From Sphingomonas panacisoli (GTDB lineage: Bacteria > Pseudomonadota > Alphaproteobacteria > Sphingomonadales > Sphingomonadaceae), in NCBI RefSeq assembly GCF_007859635.1, contig NZ_CP042306.1, positions 1,612,001 through 1,676,000 on the forward strand: a stretch of 64,000 nt of DNA, in the 5' to 3' direction. Below the pieces are notes generated by a model. The model was not told the DNA's origin and ran no database searches. It saw only the letters and a program-made list of their open reading frames with translations. How positions within the stretch are numbered: position 1 is the first letter of the stretch; every line of letters begins with the position of its first letter. The translations under genes were made by a program, and so were the position numbers. Shown here in pieces: positions 1 through 8,400 of the stretch.

Positions 1-34
1 CGGCGGATGGTGCGAACGTCCTGCATGGCGCGGA

Positions 35-54
35 TATATGCCTAAATGCATATA
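35..54. promoter_or_regulatory. operator A upstream of the element repressor
   Basis: This is a perfect inverted repeat, TATATGC-N6-GCATATA. Its reverse complement matches the site at 821-840 at 17 of 20 positions. It lies 64 bases before the preferred repressor start, where an autoregulatory operator would be expected. Binding by the repressor is inferred from site repetition and position, not shown. Confidence 0.7.
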
Positions 55-117
55 GCGTCAAACGGATTATGCGTTCAGGAATTGGTGCTGCCTCGCGCGC
101 AAGGTTATGCGCCACGC

Positions 118-792
118 ATGGCGAACGCGATTCTAGCAGAGAACGTGCGGCGGCTGCGCGTGCATCTTGGCCTGAAGCAGTCGGCGTTCGCGGATCGCAT
201 CGAAACCGAGCAAGCGAACGTGTCCAAGTGGGAGGGCGGGAAATCCACGCCCGGCACCGCGCCGCTGGCGGCGATGGCCCATATCGCCGACGTGTCGCCA
301 CACTCCTTTATGACGTCGCCGTGGGCGCCGCCAGGCGAAGCGTCGGATCAGCCGATCGCGCGCACGATCGATTCCGGCGAGACTGCGGCGGTAATGCGCA
401 TGGACCTCCGCTACGCGCTCGGCCCCGGCACCAACGTGGACGAAGACTATATAGAAGGTGAGGCAGTCGAACTCGACATCAGCTTCCTCCGCCGCCTGAC
501 CCCATCATCGCCGAGCATGCTGCGCATCGTGAGCGGGGTCGGCGATTCTATGGGCAATACGATCGGCGACCATGATGACCTGATCCTCGACCTCGGGCAG
601 CGAGTTATGAATTTGCAGGATCGCATCTGGGCAATGTCGCTCTTTGGCGTCGGCGCAGTGAAGCGGCTGAAAGCGATCGGCAAGGATCGTGTCATGGTCA
701 TCAGCGACAATCCTGATGTGCCCGATCAGGAAGTGGATGCCGCGGATTTATATATCGTCGGGCGCATCGTCGGATCGATCCGCCGCCACTAA
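118..792 (+). CDS. XRE-family HTH / S24 peptidase-like repressor
   Basis: This is a CI/LexA-like repressor of 224 residues. Residues 5-60 form an XRE helix-turn-helix; the recognition segment around SAFADRIETEQANVSKW is typical. The C-terminal half is an S24 (LexA-like) domain with the nucleophile in GVGDSM (Ser144) and the general base in AVKRL (Lys182); the 38-residue spacing matches LexA. No obvious Ala-Gly or Cys-Gly cleavage site precedes it. An in-frame ATG at 46 lies inside operator A and is an unlikely start; GTG at 85 after AGGA is possible. I chose ATG 118 because the HTH begins directly after it. It probably holds the element quiescent and may respond to RecA through self-cleavage, which is inferred from the intact Ser/Lys dyad. 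Confidence 0.85.
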   Translation: MANAILAENVRRLRVHLGLKQSAFADRIETEQANVSKWEGGKSTPGTAPLAAMAHIADVSPHSFMTSPWAPPGEASDQPIARTIDSGETAAVMRMDLRYALGPGTNVDEDYIEGEAVELDISFLRRLTPSSPSMLRIVSGVGDSMGNTIGDHDDLILDLGQRVMNLQDRIWAMSLFGVGAVKRLKAIGKDRVMVISDNPDVPDQEVDAADLYIVGRIVGSIRRH

Positions 793-810
793 AATATTCC
801 GCTATGCATT
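791..810. promoter_or_regulatory. operator C, downstream of the repressor
   Basis: The reverse strand (AAAATGCAT...GGAATATT) agrees with the 821-840 site at 14 of 20 positions. Its centre is 30 bp from that site, about three helical turns, which would suit cooperative binding of two dimers. It is the weakest of the three copies. Confidence 0.5.
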
Positions 811-815
811 TTCCT

Positions 816-842
816 GCTTGACGATATGCATCTAGGAATATA
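816..842 (+). promoter_or_regulatory. operator B overlapping the promoter of the micro-gene operon
   Basis: Operator B (821-840, GATATGC-N6-GAATATA) matches the reverse complement of operator A at 17 of 20 positions. A TTGACG -35-like hexamer (816-821) and a TATAGA -10-like hexamer (837-842) bracket it with a short 15-bp spacer. A repressor bound here would cover the promoter. The operon starting at 881 is therefore the probable target. Promoter strength is uncertain because of the spacing. Confidence 0.6.
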
Positions 843-880
843 GACCCATCTGCATCGGCATGACGCCGGTGGAGATGATC

Positions 881-1105
881 ATGAAAATTGAACGCAATAT
901 CCCGATGCCGGTCGCGGTTGCGAAGCCGCAGCGTCCGCGCGTCCCCGTCGAGAGCATGGAAATCGGCGACAGCGTTTTCATTCCGGGCGTGAAGCGCACC
1001 AGTGGCCTCGGCACTGTGAAGGGTACGGCCCTGCGCGCTGGCCTCAAGTTCAATTTCAAGTCGGCAGTCGAGGGCGACGGCGTTCGCGTCTGGCGCACGG
1101 CCTGA
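881..1105 (+). CDS. small phage-type hypothetical protein
   Basis: A 74-residue protein, first in the operon behind operator B. The start is ATG 881, preceded by GGAG at good spacing; two upstream in-frame ATGs (860, 875) lack a ribosome site. The central MEIGDSVFIPG and the C-terminal GDGVRVWR resemble short phage proteins of the DUF7303 kind, from memory and unverified. It could be an early regulator in the position of Cro, but no HTH is recognisable. No function is assigned. Confidence 0.7.
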   Translation: MKIERNIPMPVAVAKPQRPRVPVESMEIGDSVFIPGVKRTSGLGTVKGTALRAGLKFNFKSAVEGDGVRVWRTA

Positions 1106-1178
1106 ACTGGTTTCCCCGGACTGCGGGCGCTCCCCCACGCCCGCAGCGAGGATGACACCAGTTCACCGGAGACCATTG

Positions 1179-1487
1179 ATGGCAACCGCCCTCTACTCGG
1201 AAACAATAACGGCCAGCCCGATCGTCGCATCGATCGAGCGAAAAGCCCGCGAGGATGCGAACATTCGCGCGAACGCTGCGGCGCTTGCCAAGGTCTGCGC
1301 TCGTATCGCGGAAAGCGCGGCACCGGCTGACTTCCTCGCTACGCATGACGGGATCGTGTTTCTCAATTCCGTACACGCAATGACCGGTCTTGATGCGGTG
1401 TACGACCTTGCTCGGGATTGTGAGCATGAGATGCGCGCCGACAGCGACCGTCGCTTTGCGGCCGGGTTTCTGGATGCTGCGGAATGA
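1179..1487 (+). CDS. hypothetical protein
   Basis: A 102-residue soluble, Ala-rich, probably all-helical protein. ATG 1179 is preceded by CCGGAG at suitable spacing and is preferred over ATG 1152. Its last codons overlap the next gene by ATGA at 1484. No family is recognised; it belongs to the element's small-gene operon. Confidence 0.65.
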   Translation: MATALYSETITASPIVASIERKAREDANIRANAAALAKVCARIAESAAPADFLATHDGIVFLNSVHAMTGLDAVYDLARDCEHEMRADSDRRFAAGFLDAAE

Positions 1488-1642
1488 GTGCGCCTCTCCC
1501 GCTCCGCGTTCTGGGCGCACTGTTGCCGATCATTGCCTCACCCGTTGCCTTTGCGCTCGGGCCGGCGGGGCAGGGCGCGTACTTCTTCGGTGTCCTGCTC
1601 GGAGCGTTCTTCGGGATCACGTTGGCTTGGAGGCGTCCGTGA
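1484..1642 (+). CDS. small hydrophobic membrane protein
   Basis: A 52-residue protein with two predicted membrane segments (about residues 8-26 and 30-47) and a basic C-terminus (WRRP). It starts in the ATGA that ends the previous gene and stops in the TGATG that starts the next. Two tandem tiny membrane proteins in a phage operon could be a holin-like pair or a superinfection-exclusion function, but nothing here demonstrates either. Confidence 0.55.
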   Translation: MSAPLPLRVLGALLPIIASPVAFALGPAGQGAYFFGVLLGAFFGITLAWRRP

Positions 1643-1806
1643 TGTGGGGACCTCTCGCCACCGGTATCGCTTACACCATCCTAGCAGGAGGACTTGCTGC
1701 TGCTGTTGGGGGCGCTCTCGGCACGGCCTGGTTCGCGCGCCGGAAGATATTTGCAGCTTTGCAGGGAGCGGGGCGGCCCAACAAGCCGCCCCGTGAAAAG
1801 GCATGA
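1642..1806 (+). CDS. small single-pass membrane protein
   Basis: A 54-residue protein with a Gly/Ala-rich membrane segment at about residues 6-30, followed by a basic tail (RRKIFAALQGAGRPNKPPREKA). It starts in TGATG with the previous stop and overlaps the next gene by ATGA. It is adjacent and coupled to another tiny membrane protein, so the two may act together. No family is recognised. Confidence 0.55.
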   Translation: MWGPLATGIAYTILAGGLAAAVGGALGTAWFARRKIFAALQGAGRPNKPPREKA

Positions 1807-2135
1807 TCTCCCCACCCCATAGCGAGGAAGGCCCGAGTAGTTCGAGCGCCGACGCTGAAGCGTCGGAACCTGCCCTAGTCGCTGCGCTCCCGGAGCCAGT
1901 TCCTGTCTCCACCCATTCGGGTGACGGTCAGGCGCAGGGGGCTTTCCCCGCAATTCCGACAATCGAACCGCAATTCACGCTTGGGACACACGATGGTCGC
2001 TGGTTCGCATATCGCAACCGAGAGCCATTGTTCTGCTTCAAAGGCGAGCAGGCGCGCGACGTAGCTGAGGCCGCAGCAAATTCCTTGGCGGCCTTTGAAG
2101 CGCTCGCGCCCGATCAAGACATAAGGAAATCTTGA
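1803..2135 (+). CDS. hypothetical protein with disordered N-terminus
   Basis: A 110-residue protein. The first 50 residues are Ser/Pro/Ala-rich and probably disordered. The C-terminal half (about 55-105) looks like a small folded domain with GRWFAYRNREPLFCF followed by a helix. It begins in ATGA with the preceding stop. A short EPVPVS segment also occurs in the protein encoded at 2819. No function is recognised. Confidence 0.6.
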   Translation: MISPPHSEEGPSSSSADAEASEPALVAALPEPVPVSTHSGDGQAQGAFPAIPTIEPQFTLGTHDGRWFAYRNREPLFCFKGEQARDVAEAAANSLAAFEALAPDQDIRKS

Positions 2136-2136
2136 T

Positions 2137-2448
2137 ATGATGAAGGGCGAACAGGTCCCGGCATGGAAAGCCGACATCTATTGGCTGTCTACCTTTACAA
2201 GGGTCGGATGGTTTAAGTCAGGAAAAGACGACCAAGACGGCAAGATATTCAAAACAGCAGAATCCGCGAAGCGTTGGGCTGCTCGCAATACGGGAGTTCC
2301 ATCTTTTCTAGTTCCGTACATGCACCGTCGTGTCGAGGTCGTCCTCACGACGAGGCCTGCAACCTTCATGGACCGATTGCGCGCCCGTCTGAACATGCGC
2401 CCGATCTGGTATCCGCACGCCGCCCAAACCCCGGCAGGCAAATCATGA
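2137..2448 (+). CDS. hypothetical protein
   Basis: A 103-residue basic protein. A good Shine-Dalgarno, AAGGAA, sits 8 bases before ATG 2137, and the start follows the previous stop by one base. Tryptophan- and lysine-rich segments (WLSTFTRVGWFKSGKDD) precede a basic C-terminus. No recognised domain. It belongs to the same coupled operon. Confidence 0.6.
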   Translation: MMKGEQVPAWKADIYWLSTFTRVGWFKSGKDDQDGKIFKTAESAKRWAARNTGVPSFLVPYMHRRVEVVLTTRPATFMDRLRARLNMRPIWYPHAAQTPAGKS

Positions 2449-2492
2449 CCAATCTATCCACAGCAGATGACCAACCTGGAGATGTGAAATGA
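2445..2492 (+). CDS. possible 15-codon bridging ORF
   Basis: MTNLSTADDQPGDVK starts in the ATGA that ends the upstream gene and ends in the ATGA that starts the downstream gene. This exact fit on both sides suggests it may be translated to carry ribosomes across the junction. The peptide itself has no recognisable function and could be incidental. Confidence 0.25.
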   Translation: MTNLSTADDQPGDVK

Positions 2493-2755
2493 CTGACAAG
2501 GTTCACCAGTTCGACGCAATGAAGAGCCTGCTTCACGCTGACCCAGAGTACGCTCAGGCGCTCCACGCCAACATCGCTATGCCGCTGATGGACAATCTGG
2601 GCATTACGCACGAGCAAGCCAATTTGGGCGGCGCGGTCGTGCTGCGGCATCTGTTCGACGTGGATGTCACCAAGCACGAACACTACCCGTACCCCGCCCA
2701 CGACAGCCGTTCGGTCCCGCTGTGTGGCGACATGGCCGAGGCGCTTTATGGCTGA
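2489..2755 (+). CDS. hypothetical protein
   Basis: An 88-residue, acidic to neutral, mostly helical protein with several histidines. ATG 2489 follows CTGGAG at good spacing. It sits in the middle of the coupled small-gene operon. No family is recognised. Confidence 0.6.
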   Translation: MTDKVHQFDAMKSLLHADPEYAQALHANIAMPLMDNLGITHEQANLGGAVVLRHLFDVDVTKHEHYPYPAHDSRSVPLCGDMAEALYG

Positions 2756-2822
2756 TCGTTTCACCGCCGCTCTCGCTCGCACCTCTTCTCCATCCATAGA
2801 ATCAGAAGGGGTAGGATCGTGA
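2748..2822 (+). CDS. possible 24-codon bridging ORF
   Basis: MADRFTAALARTSSPSIESEG... starts 8 bases inside the end of the previous gene and terminates in the GTGA that starts the next. It fills an otherwise untranslated 63-base gap. It could be a real micro-protein or only a coupling device; there is no homology evidence. Confidence 0.3.
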   Translation: MADRFTAALARTSSPSIESEGVGS

Positions 2823-3274
2823 CGGAGGATAGTGGGCGCTTGCCTGACGGCACCGGGCTTTCGTCGGCTACGCCGATCGAGCCGGTTCCCGTCTCGCCCG
2901 TTCCGGCTTCAATCCCTAGCGCGATACTGGTCGGGCTTTGCGACTTCCCGCCGGATGCGGCCTTGGTTTTAGAGGCCCTAGGCGATGGGGAGTTCGTGCA
3001 ATCGGCGCGCTATATTTCGGGCGACATTGGCGTTCCGGAAGCGAGGGTCAAGGAGGTCCATCGCGCGCTTAGGACGCTGGGGTTTGCCGAGATTGGCACG
3101 CTGATGACCGAAGAGGGTCAGACATGCGGAAGCGGCTATTGGATCACGGGGCGGGGCGAGCGGTTTCGTGAGGCCCTAGCGCAAGCGATCGAAGCCCGTA
3201 GGGCGGAGACGCAAGGCGGCTCCGTTCACGAGAGCGCGGTCCCGCAGGGATGCGCCCAGAAAGGCCGTTTATGA
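2819..3274 (+). CDS. winged-helix-like hypothetical protein
   Basis: A 151-residue protein with a GTG start that overlaps the stop of the preceding micro-ORF and has GGGTAGGA upstream. After a Pro-rich leader (1-35), residues about 42-120 resemble a winged helix: VLEALGDGEFVQSARYISGD, a helix with RVKEVHRALRTLGFAEI, and a wing. This looks like a MarR or phage-type DNA-binding fold, but the reading is by eye. It may be a second transcription regulator of the element. Confidence 0.6.
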   Translation: MTEDSGRLPDGTGLSSATPIEPVPVSPVPASIPSAILVGLCDFPPDAALVLEALGDGEFVQSARYISGDIGVPEARVKEVHRALRTLGFAEIGTLMTEEGQTCGSGYWITGRGERFREALAQAIEARRAETQGGSVHESAVPQGCAQKGRL

Positions 3275-3405
3275 AAGCCTACACCGACTACCTAGCCAGC
3301 CGTGGCTATCAGCGGGTAACGGTCGAGCGTACCAATCCTCGTCCCGGACACCTCGTCCTCGATCGCATCGACCAGCCCGTACGTCGGGTAGAGAGGGCGC
3401 GGTGA
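3271..3405 (+). CDS. small hypothetical protein
   Basis: A 44-residue basic protein (MKAYTDYLASRGYQRVTVER...) that starts in ATGA with the stop of the preceding gene and ends in the GTGA that starts the next. Size, charge and location between a winged-helix protein and the excisionase suggest a small nucleic-acid-associated protein. No function can be assigned. Confidence 0.5.
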   Translation: MKAYTDYLASRGYQRVTVERTNPRPGHLVLDRIDQPVRRVERAR

Positions 3406-3728
3406 CGGCGCTGCTGAAACCCGACGAAGCGGCGGCGCGCCTGATGGTGTCCGCACGGACCCTACGCGACCTGAAGCGCAGGGGATTGATCCGCTACATT
3501 GCTCTCACCGATCGCCTTATTGCCTATCGCGCCGAAGATTGCGACGAATACCTCGAAGCCCGACTGCGCCAGGACGAACCGCCATGTCCCTCTACAGACC
3601 GGCCAAAAGCAATTTCTGGCACTACGACTTCCGGTTCAAAGGTGCTCGCTATCACGGAAGCACTGGCTGCGCGGCAAAACGCGACGCGGAGCGGTATCAG
3701 TCCGAAATCCGGCGGAAGGCAGCGCTAG
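3402..3728 (+). CDS. excisionase-like helix-turn-helix protein
   Basis: A 108-residue protein with a GTG start coupled to the previous stop. Residues 5-55 form a MerR-like winged HTH of the excisionase type (LKPDEAAARLMVSARTLRDL, then a short wing and AYRAEDCDEYLEARL). Such proteins bend DNA at the attachment site and favour excision by the neighbouring integrase. The last 48 codons overlap the integrase start in another reading frame by 145 bases and have Ser/Arg-rich low-complexity sequence, so the functional part is probably the first 60 residues. Confidence 0.75.
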   Translation: MTALLKPDEAAARLMVSARTLRDLKRRGLIRYIALTDRLIAYRAEDCDEYLEARLRQDEPPCPSTDRPKAISGTTTSGSKVLAITEALAARQNATRSGISPKSGGRQR

Positions 3729-4663
3729 GCGATGACACGAAGCCGAACATCGCAATCGTCGCCGCCTGTGACCAATGGTACGAAACCAAGGGCCAATTCC
3801 TGCGGAGTTGGTACACGGTGAAATACCAGCTCGTAAACTTGGCGCAGGGGCTCGGCCCTCAAATGCCGGTCGGCGACCTGACCTTGGCCGCGGTCGATCG
3901 CTATATCGCGCGCCGTCGTGCCAGCGTGAGCAATGCCAGCGTCAATCGCGAGACAGCCTTGCTCCGCCGCGTCGTGAATTGGTGCGAGGCGAGGGGGTTC
4001 GACACGCCTCGGCTCGTCTGGAAAGAGGCCAAGCTCAAGGAAGCCGCGCCGAAAACTCGCGTTCTGTCGCATGAGGAAGAGGTGAGGCTGTTCCAGCATC
4101 TCCCCGATAGCCTCAAGCCGTTGGTGGAATTTGCCCTGCTATCGGGGCAGCGTCGGTCGGAGATCGTCACGCTGCGGTGGTCGGACGTAGATCTGGTGAA
4201 TAATCGCGCGACGGTCTGGGCGAAGGGACAGAAGCCGCACACGTTCCCGCTGACGCCGCGTCTTGCTGCCCTGATCGCCAACCAGCCCAAGGCTTCGCCC
4301 CAGGTATTCACGTACGAATGCGAGCGCGATGCACCGCCTCGCAAGGACCGACCGAAGCGCGTGAAGGGCCTGCGCTATCCATTCAGCCGTCAAGGCTGGG
4401 AGCGCAAGTGGAAGAAGGCGCTGAAAGACGCGGGGATCGAGGGCTACAACTTCCACAGCAATCGGCACACCAGCCTGTCGCGGACTGGCAAGATCGAGGC
4501 GGCTTACGTCCTCGCCGGCCACTCCGACATTCGCACGACCAAGCGGTACTTCCACACGCATGAGGAAACCGTGCGGGAGGCGATGATTGCAGGCGAGTCC
4601 CGAACTATTCCCGAACCCGCAACGGTGGTTGCGCTCAAACCCGCAGGAAACAGCCAAAAATGA
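3584..4663 (+). CDS. tyrosine-type site-specific integrase
   Basis: A 359-residue tyrosine recombinase. The N-terminal part (about 1-50) is an arm-binding-like region, 55-150 the SAM-like core-binding domain, and 165-335 the catalytic domain. The active-site set is visible: Arg190 in SGQRRSEI, a beta-hairpin Lys in WAKGQKP, His291-x-x-Arg294 in FHSNRH, His in AGHSD, and nucleophile Tyr322 in TKRYFHTH. ATG 3584 follows AGGACG. It lies next to the partial tRNA-Pro, its presumed attachment site. It should catalyse integration and excision of the element. No terminator is seen between it and the tRNA fragment. Confidence 0.95.
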   Translation: MSLYRPAKSNFWHYDFRFKGARYHGSTGCAAKRDAERYQSEIRRKAALGDDTKPNIAIVAACDQWYETKGQFLRSWYTVKYQLVNLAQGLGPQMPVGDLTLAAVDRYIARRRASVSNASVNRETALLRRVVNWCEARGFDTPRLVWKEAKLKEAAPKTRVLSHEEEVRLFQHLPDSLKPLVEFALLSGQRRSEIVTLRWSDVDLVNNRATVWAKGQKPHTFPLTPRLAALIANQPKASPQVFTYECERDAPPRKDRPKRVKGLRYPFSRQGWERKWKKALKDAGIEGYNFHSNRHTSLSRTGKIEAAYVLAGHSDIRTTKRYFHTHEETVREAMIAGESRTIPEPATVVALKPAGNSQK

Positions 4664-4675
4664 CGATTAGCTTTT

Positions 4676-4718
4676 CTGCTCCCAAAGCAGGCGCGCTACC
4701 GGACTGCGCCACTCCCCG
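4676..4718 (-). pseudogene. 5' half of tRNA-Pro(TGG), probable attachment site
   Basis: The reverse strand from 4718 reads CGGGGAGTGGCGCAG... through the D arm to an anticodon arm with loop TTTGGGA, then leaves the tRNA sequence after GGGAGCAG. Acceptor 5' strand, D arm and anticodon arm are present; variable loop, T arm and 3' end are missing. The break abuts the integrase end of the element, so this is most likely one copy of the att core. An intact tRNA-Pro is predicted at the element's other end. Confidence 0.8.
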
Positions 4719-4743
4719 ACGCGAGACAGGCGCTCTAGGGAGC

Positions 4744-4779
4744 AAAACGGGGGGCGGCAAGGCCGATTGCCCGCCGCCC
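4744..4779 (-). terminator. terminator of the lipoprotein gene
   Basis: GGGCGGC (4752-4758) pairs with GCCGCCC (4773-4779), and on the minus strand the stem is followed by CCCGTTTTGC. It lies seven bases after the stop codon of the minus-strand lipoprotein gene. Confidence 0.6.
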
Positions 4780-4785
4780 TTAAGA

Positions 4786-5043
4786 TCAATGCGTGTTCTT
4801 CGCGGCCTCGGCTTCGGCGCGGATGTTGTCGACGCTGGTATTGTAGGTGGCGGTCGCGCTGTTGACGGCATTGGCGGCGGCGTCGTTGGCGCCGACATTG
4901 GCTTCGTTGTCGAGCGCCGCGGCCTGGTCGGACAAGTTCGCTTCCAGCGCATTGGCGGCATTTTCGACCGTGGGGGCCGGCTTGTTGCACGCCGCGAGCG
5001 AAACCAACGCGGTGGCGGTCAAGGCGATAGCGATCTTCTTCAT
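4786..5043 (-). CDS. small lipoprotein, function unknown
   Basis: An 85-residue protein with a lipoprotein signal peptide (MKKIAIALTATALVSLAAC) whose lipobox LAAC puts the lipidated cysteine at residue 19. The mature part is about 65 residues, Ala/Asn-rich and helical (ENAANALEANLSDQAAALDN...), similar in character to small envelope-stress or Lpp-like lipoproteins. A strong AGGAGAA precedes the start. It is monocistronic with its own terminator. No precise function is known to me. Confidence 0.8.
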   Translation of the reverse strand: MKKIAIALTATALVSLAACNKPAPTVENAANALEANLSDQAAALDNEANVGANDAAANAVNSATATYNTSVDNIRAEAEAAKNTH

Positions 5044-5097
5044 CGGGCTTCTCCTGTTGAACTCGGTCGAAAGACTAAGCGGGCGGCGGGGCTGTGA

Positions 5098-6501
5098 TCA
5101 ACTGCCCTTCGGCGTCACCTTGTCCCAATCCTCGGGCGCGTTGGCGACGACCCAAAGCATCGCAGTCCACGCGGCGACATTCTGGCGCAATTGATCGAGG
5201 TCGATCTTGTCGAGCGTATCCTCCGGCGTGTGGTGCCAATCGAAATAGCGCAGGCCGCTCTGGTTGAGATCGACCGCCGACGTGCCAAGTGCGAACAGCG
5301 GGCCGACATCGGTGCCGTCGCCGGCCTTTTCGCGGCTACGCACGATACCCAGCGGGCCGAGCGCCGCGCCGAGCCGGTCGCCCACCGCTTTCGCGCTGTC
5401 GGGGAAATTGACCGAGAAGCGCCAGATATTGTCGGCGCCGAAATCCGATTCGGCGGCCATAGCGAACTTCTCGGTCGCGTGCGCCTTGGCATAGGCCTGA
5501 CCGCCGAAACCGCCGGGTTCCTCCGCGCCGAACCAGACAACGCGGATCGTCCGGCGAGGACGCGGCCCGTCGAGCAAGCGCTTGGCCGCCGCGGTCGTGA
5601 TCGCGACGCCGGCGCCGTCGTCGATCGCACCGGTACCGAGGTCCCAGCTGTCGAGATGTCCGCCGACGACGATGACGCCGGCGTTGGGATCAGTCCCCGG
5701 CACTTCGGCGACGACGTTGCCCGATTCGGCATCAGGCAATGTCTTGGGCGTGAGCACGAGTTTGATCGACACCTTGTCGGTCCGCTTGAAGATACGTTCG
5801 AGTTGTTCGGCATCGGCCACCGACAATGCGGCCGCCGGGATGGGCGTCACGCCCGGCGCGAAATTGGTCCCGCCGGTGTGCGGCCAGCGGCCCTTGTCGC
5901 TGCCGATCGAGCGGATCAGGATCGCGGCCGCGCCCTTCTTGGCGGCGACGTTCGCGCCGATGAAGCGCGCCGCGCCGAACGCGCCGTACCCGCTGCCGTC
6001 CTGCGTCGCCTTCATCTGGTTCGACACGAACGCGATCTTGCCCGTCAGGCTGCCGTCCGGTGCGGCGAGCAAATCGTTGAACGTCGGGAAATAGACGACA
6101 GGTGCGGTGATCCCTTCGGGCGGGGTCGCGCCCGAACGGCCGAGGGCGGCGAGTGTCAGCTTCTGCGGATAGGGTCCGACGATCTCGGCCGTTTCCACGC
6201 CGCGTACCCAGACTGGCATCGTATAGGTTTCGATATGGACGTTCTTGAACCCGAGCGCCTTCAGCTTGACCACCGCCCAGGCCCGCGCGCGGGCCTCCGC
6301 CTCGGTCGCCGCGAGGCGCTGGCCGACTTCGGTCGTCAGCCCCTCGACGATATCCCAGGCGACATCGTCCTTCAGCGCAGCATCGCGCGCCTTGGCGACT
6401 GCTGGATCGACCTTGACCGACGCGGTGGGCAACGCACGCTGCGCGATGGCGGGAACGGCGAGGACGGCGATACCAGCAAGCGCGAGAGGGGCGATCCGCA
6501 T
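5098..6501 (-). CDS. exported M28-family metallopeptidase
   Basis: A 467-residue secreted zinc aminopeptidase/carboxypeptidase-like enzyme. Signal peptide at 1-20 (ending AIAQ). An inserted PA-like domain precedes the catalytic core. M28 zinc ligands and catalytic residues are visible: HLDSWD, the Asp of IDDGAG, the Glu pair in WFGAEEPG, the Asp in ESDFGAD and the His in DWHHTPEDT. AGGGAGAA lies six bases before the ATG. Family members cleave N-terminal residues of peptides in the periplasm or outside; the exact substrate is unknown. Confidence 0.9.
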   Translation of the reverse strand: MRIAPLALAGIAVLAVPAIAQRALPTASVKVDPAVAKARDAALKDDVAWDIVEGLTTEVGQRLAATEAEARARAWAVVKLKALGFKNVHIETYTMPVWVRGVETAEIVGPYPQKLTLAALGRSGATPPEGITAPVVYFPTFNDLLAAPDGSLTGKIAFVSNQMKATQDGSGYGAFGAARFIGANVAAKKGAAAILIRSIGSDKGRWPHTGGTNFAPGVTPIPAAALSVADAEQLERIFKRTDKVSIKLVLTPKTLPDAESGNVVAEVPGTDPNAGVIVVGGHLDSWDLGTGAIDDGAGVAITTAAAKRLLDGPRPRRTIRVVWFGAEEPGGFGGQAYAKAHATEKFAMAAESDFGADNIWRFSVNFPDSAKAVGDRLGAALGPLGIVRSREKAGDGTDVGPLFALGTSAVDLNQSGLRYFDWHHTPEDTLDKIDLDQLRQNVAAWTAMLWVVANAPEDWDKVTPKGS

Positions 6502-6658
6502 ATAGTTCTCCCTGGGGATGGAGGCGGTGGCTTAGAACCCTAGGACGCCGTCGAAAAGCCCTTTCGCCGGTCGTGCGCGCCTCTTCCCAACGCATCGCCC
6601 AATCGCTATCTGGCGGTCAACTTTTCCGACATCCAATATTTCAAACCGGAGACCCTAC

Positions 6659-8332
<1,674 letters not shown>

Positions 8333-8400
8333 TTTCGCAAGATTGGCTTTGACAGCGTGATCGAACCGTGATGCTCTCCTAACACAGCATGGAGGGCATC

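Larger units (their letters stand above)
1..4718. mobile_element. one end of an integrated phage-like element
   Basis: An S24-type repressor, a series of small uncharacterised genes, an excisionase-like HTH protein and a tyrosine integrase all read rightward. They stop 12 bases before a partial tRNA-Pro gene, the classic layout of a tRNA-targeting integrative element. To the right, ordinary housekeeping genes begin. No capsid, tail, replication or cargo genes are visible, so the left part of the element must extend beyond position 1. Whether it is a prophage, a satellite or an integrative island cannot be decided from this end alone. Confidence 0.8.

Noticed and set aside
2452..2460. CTATCCACA as a DnaA box in the element
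   Set aside because: One mismatch, inside coding sequence, single copy; no other sign of an origin.
4660..4780. Complete tRNA-Pro gene
   Set aside because: Sequence leaves the tRNA consensus after the anticodon stem; no T arm or 3' acceptor strand follows.
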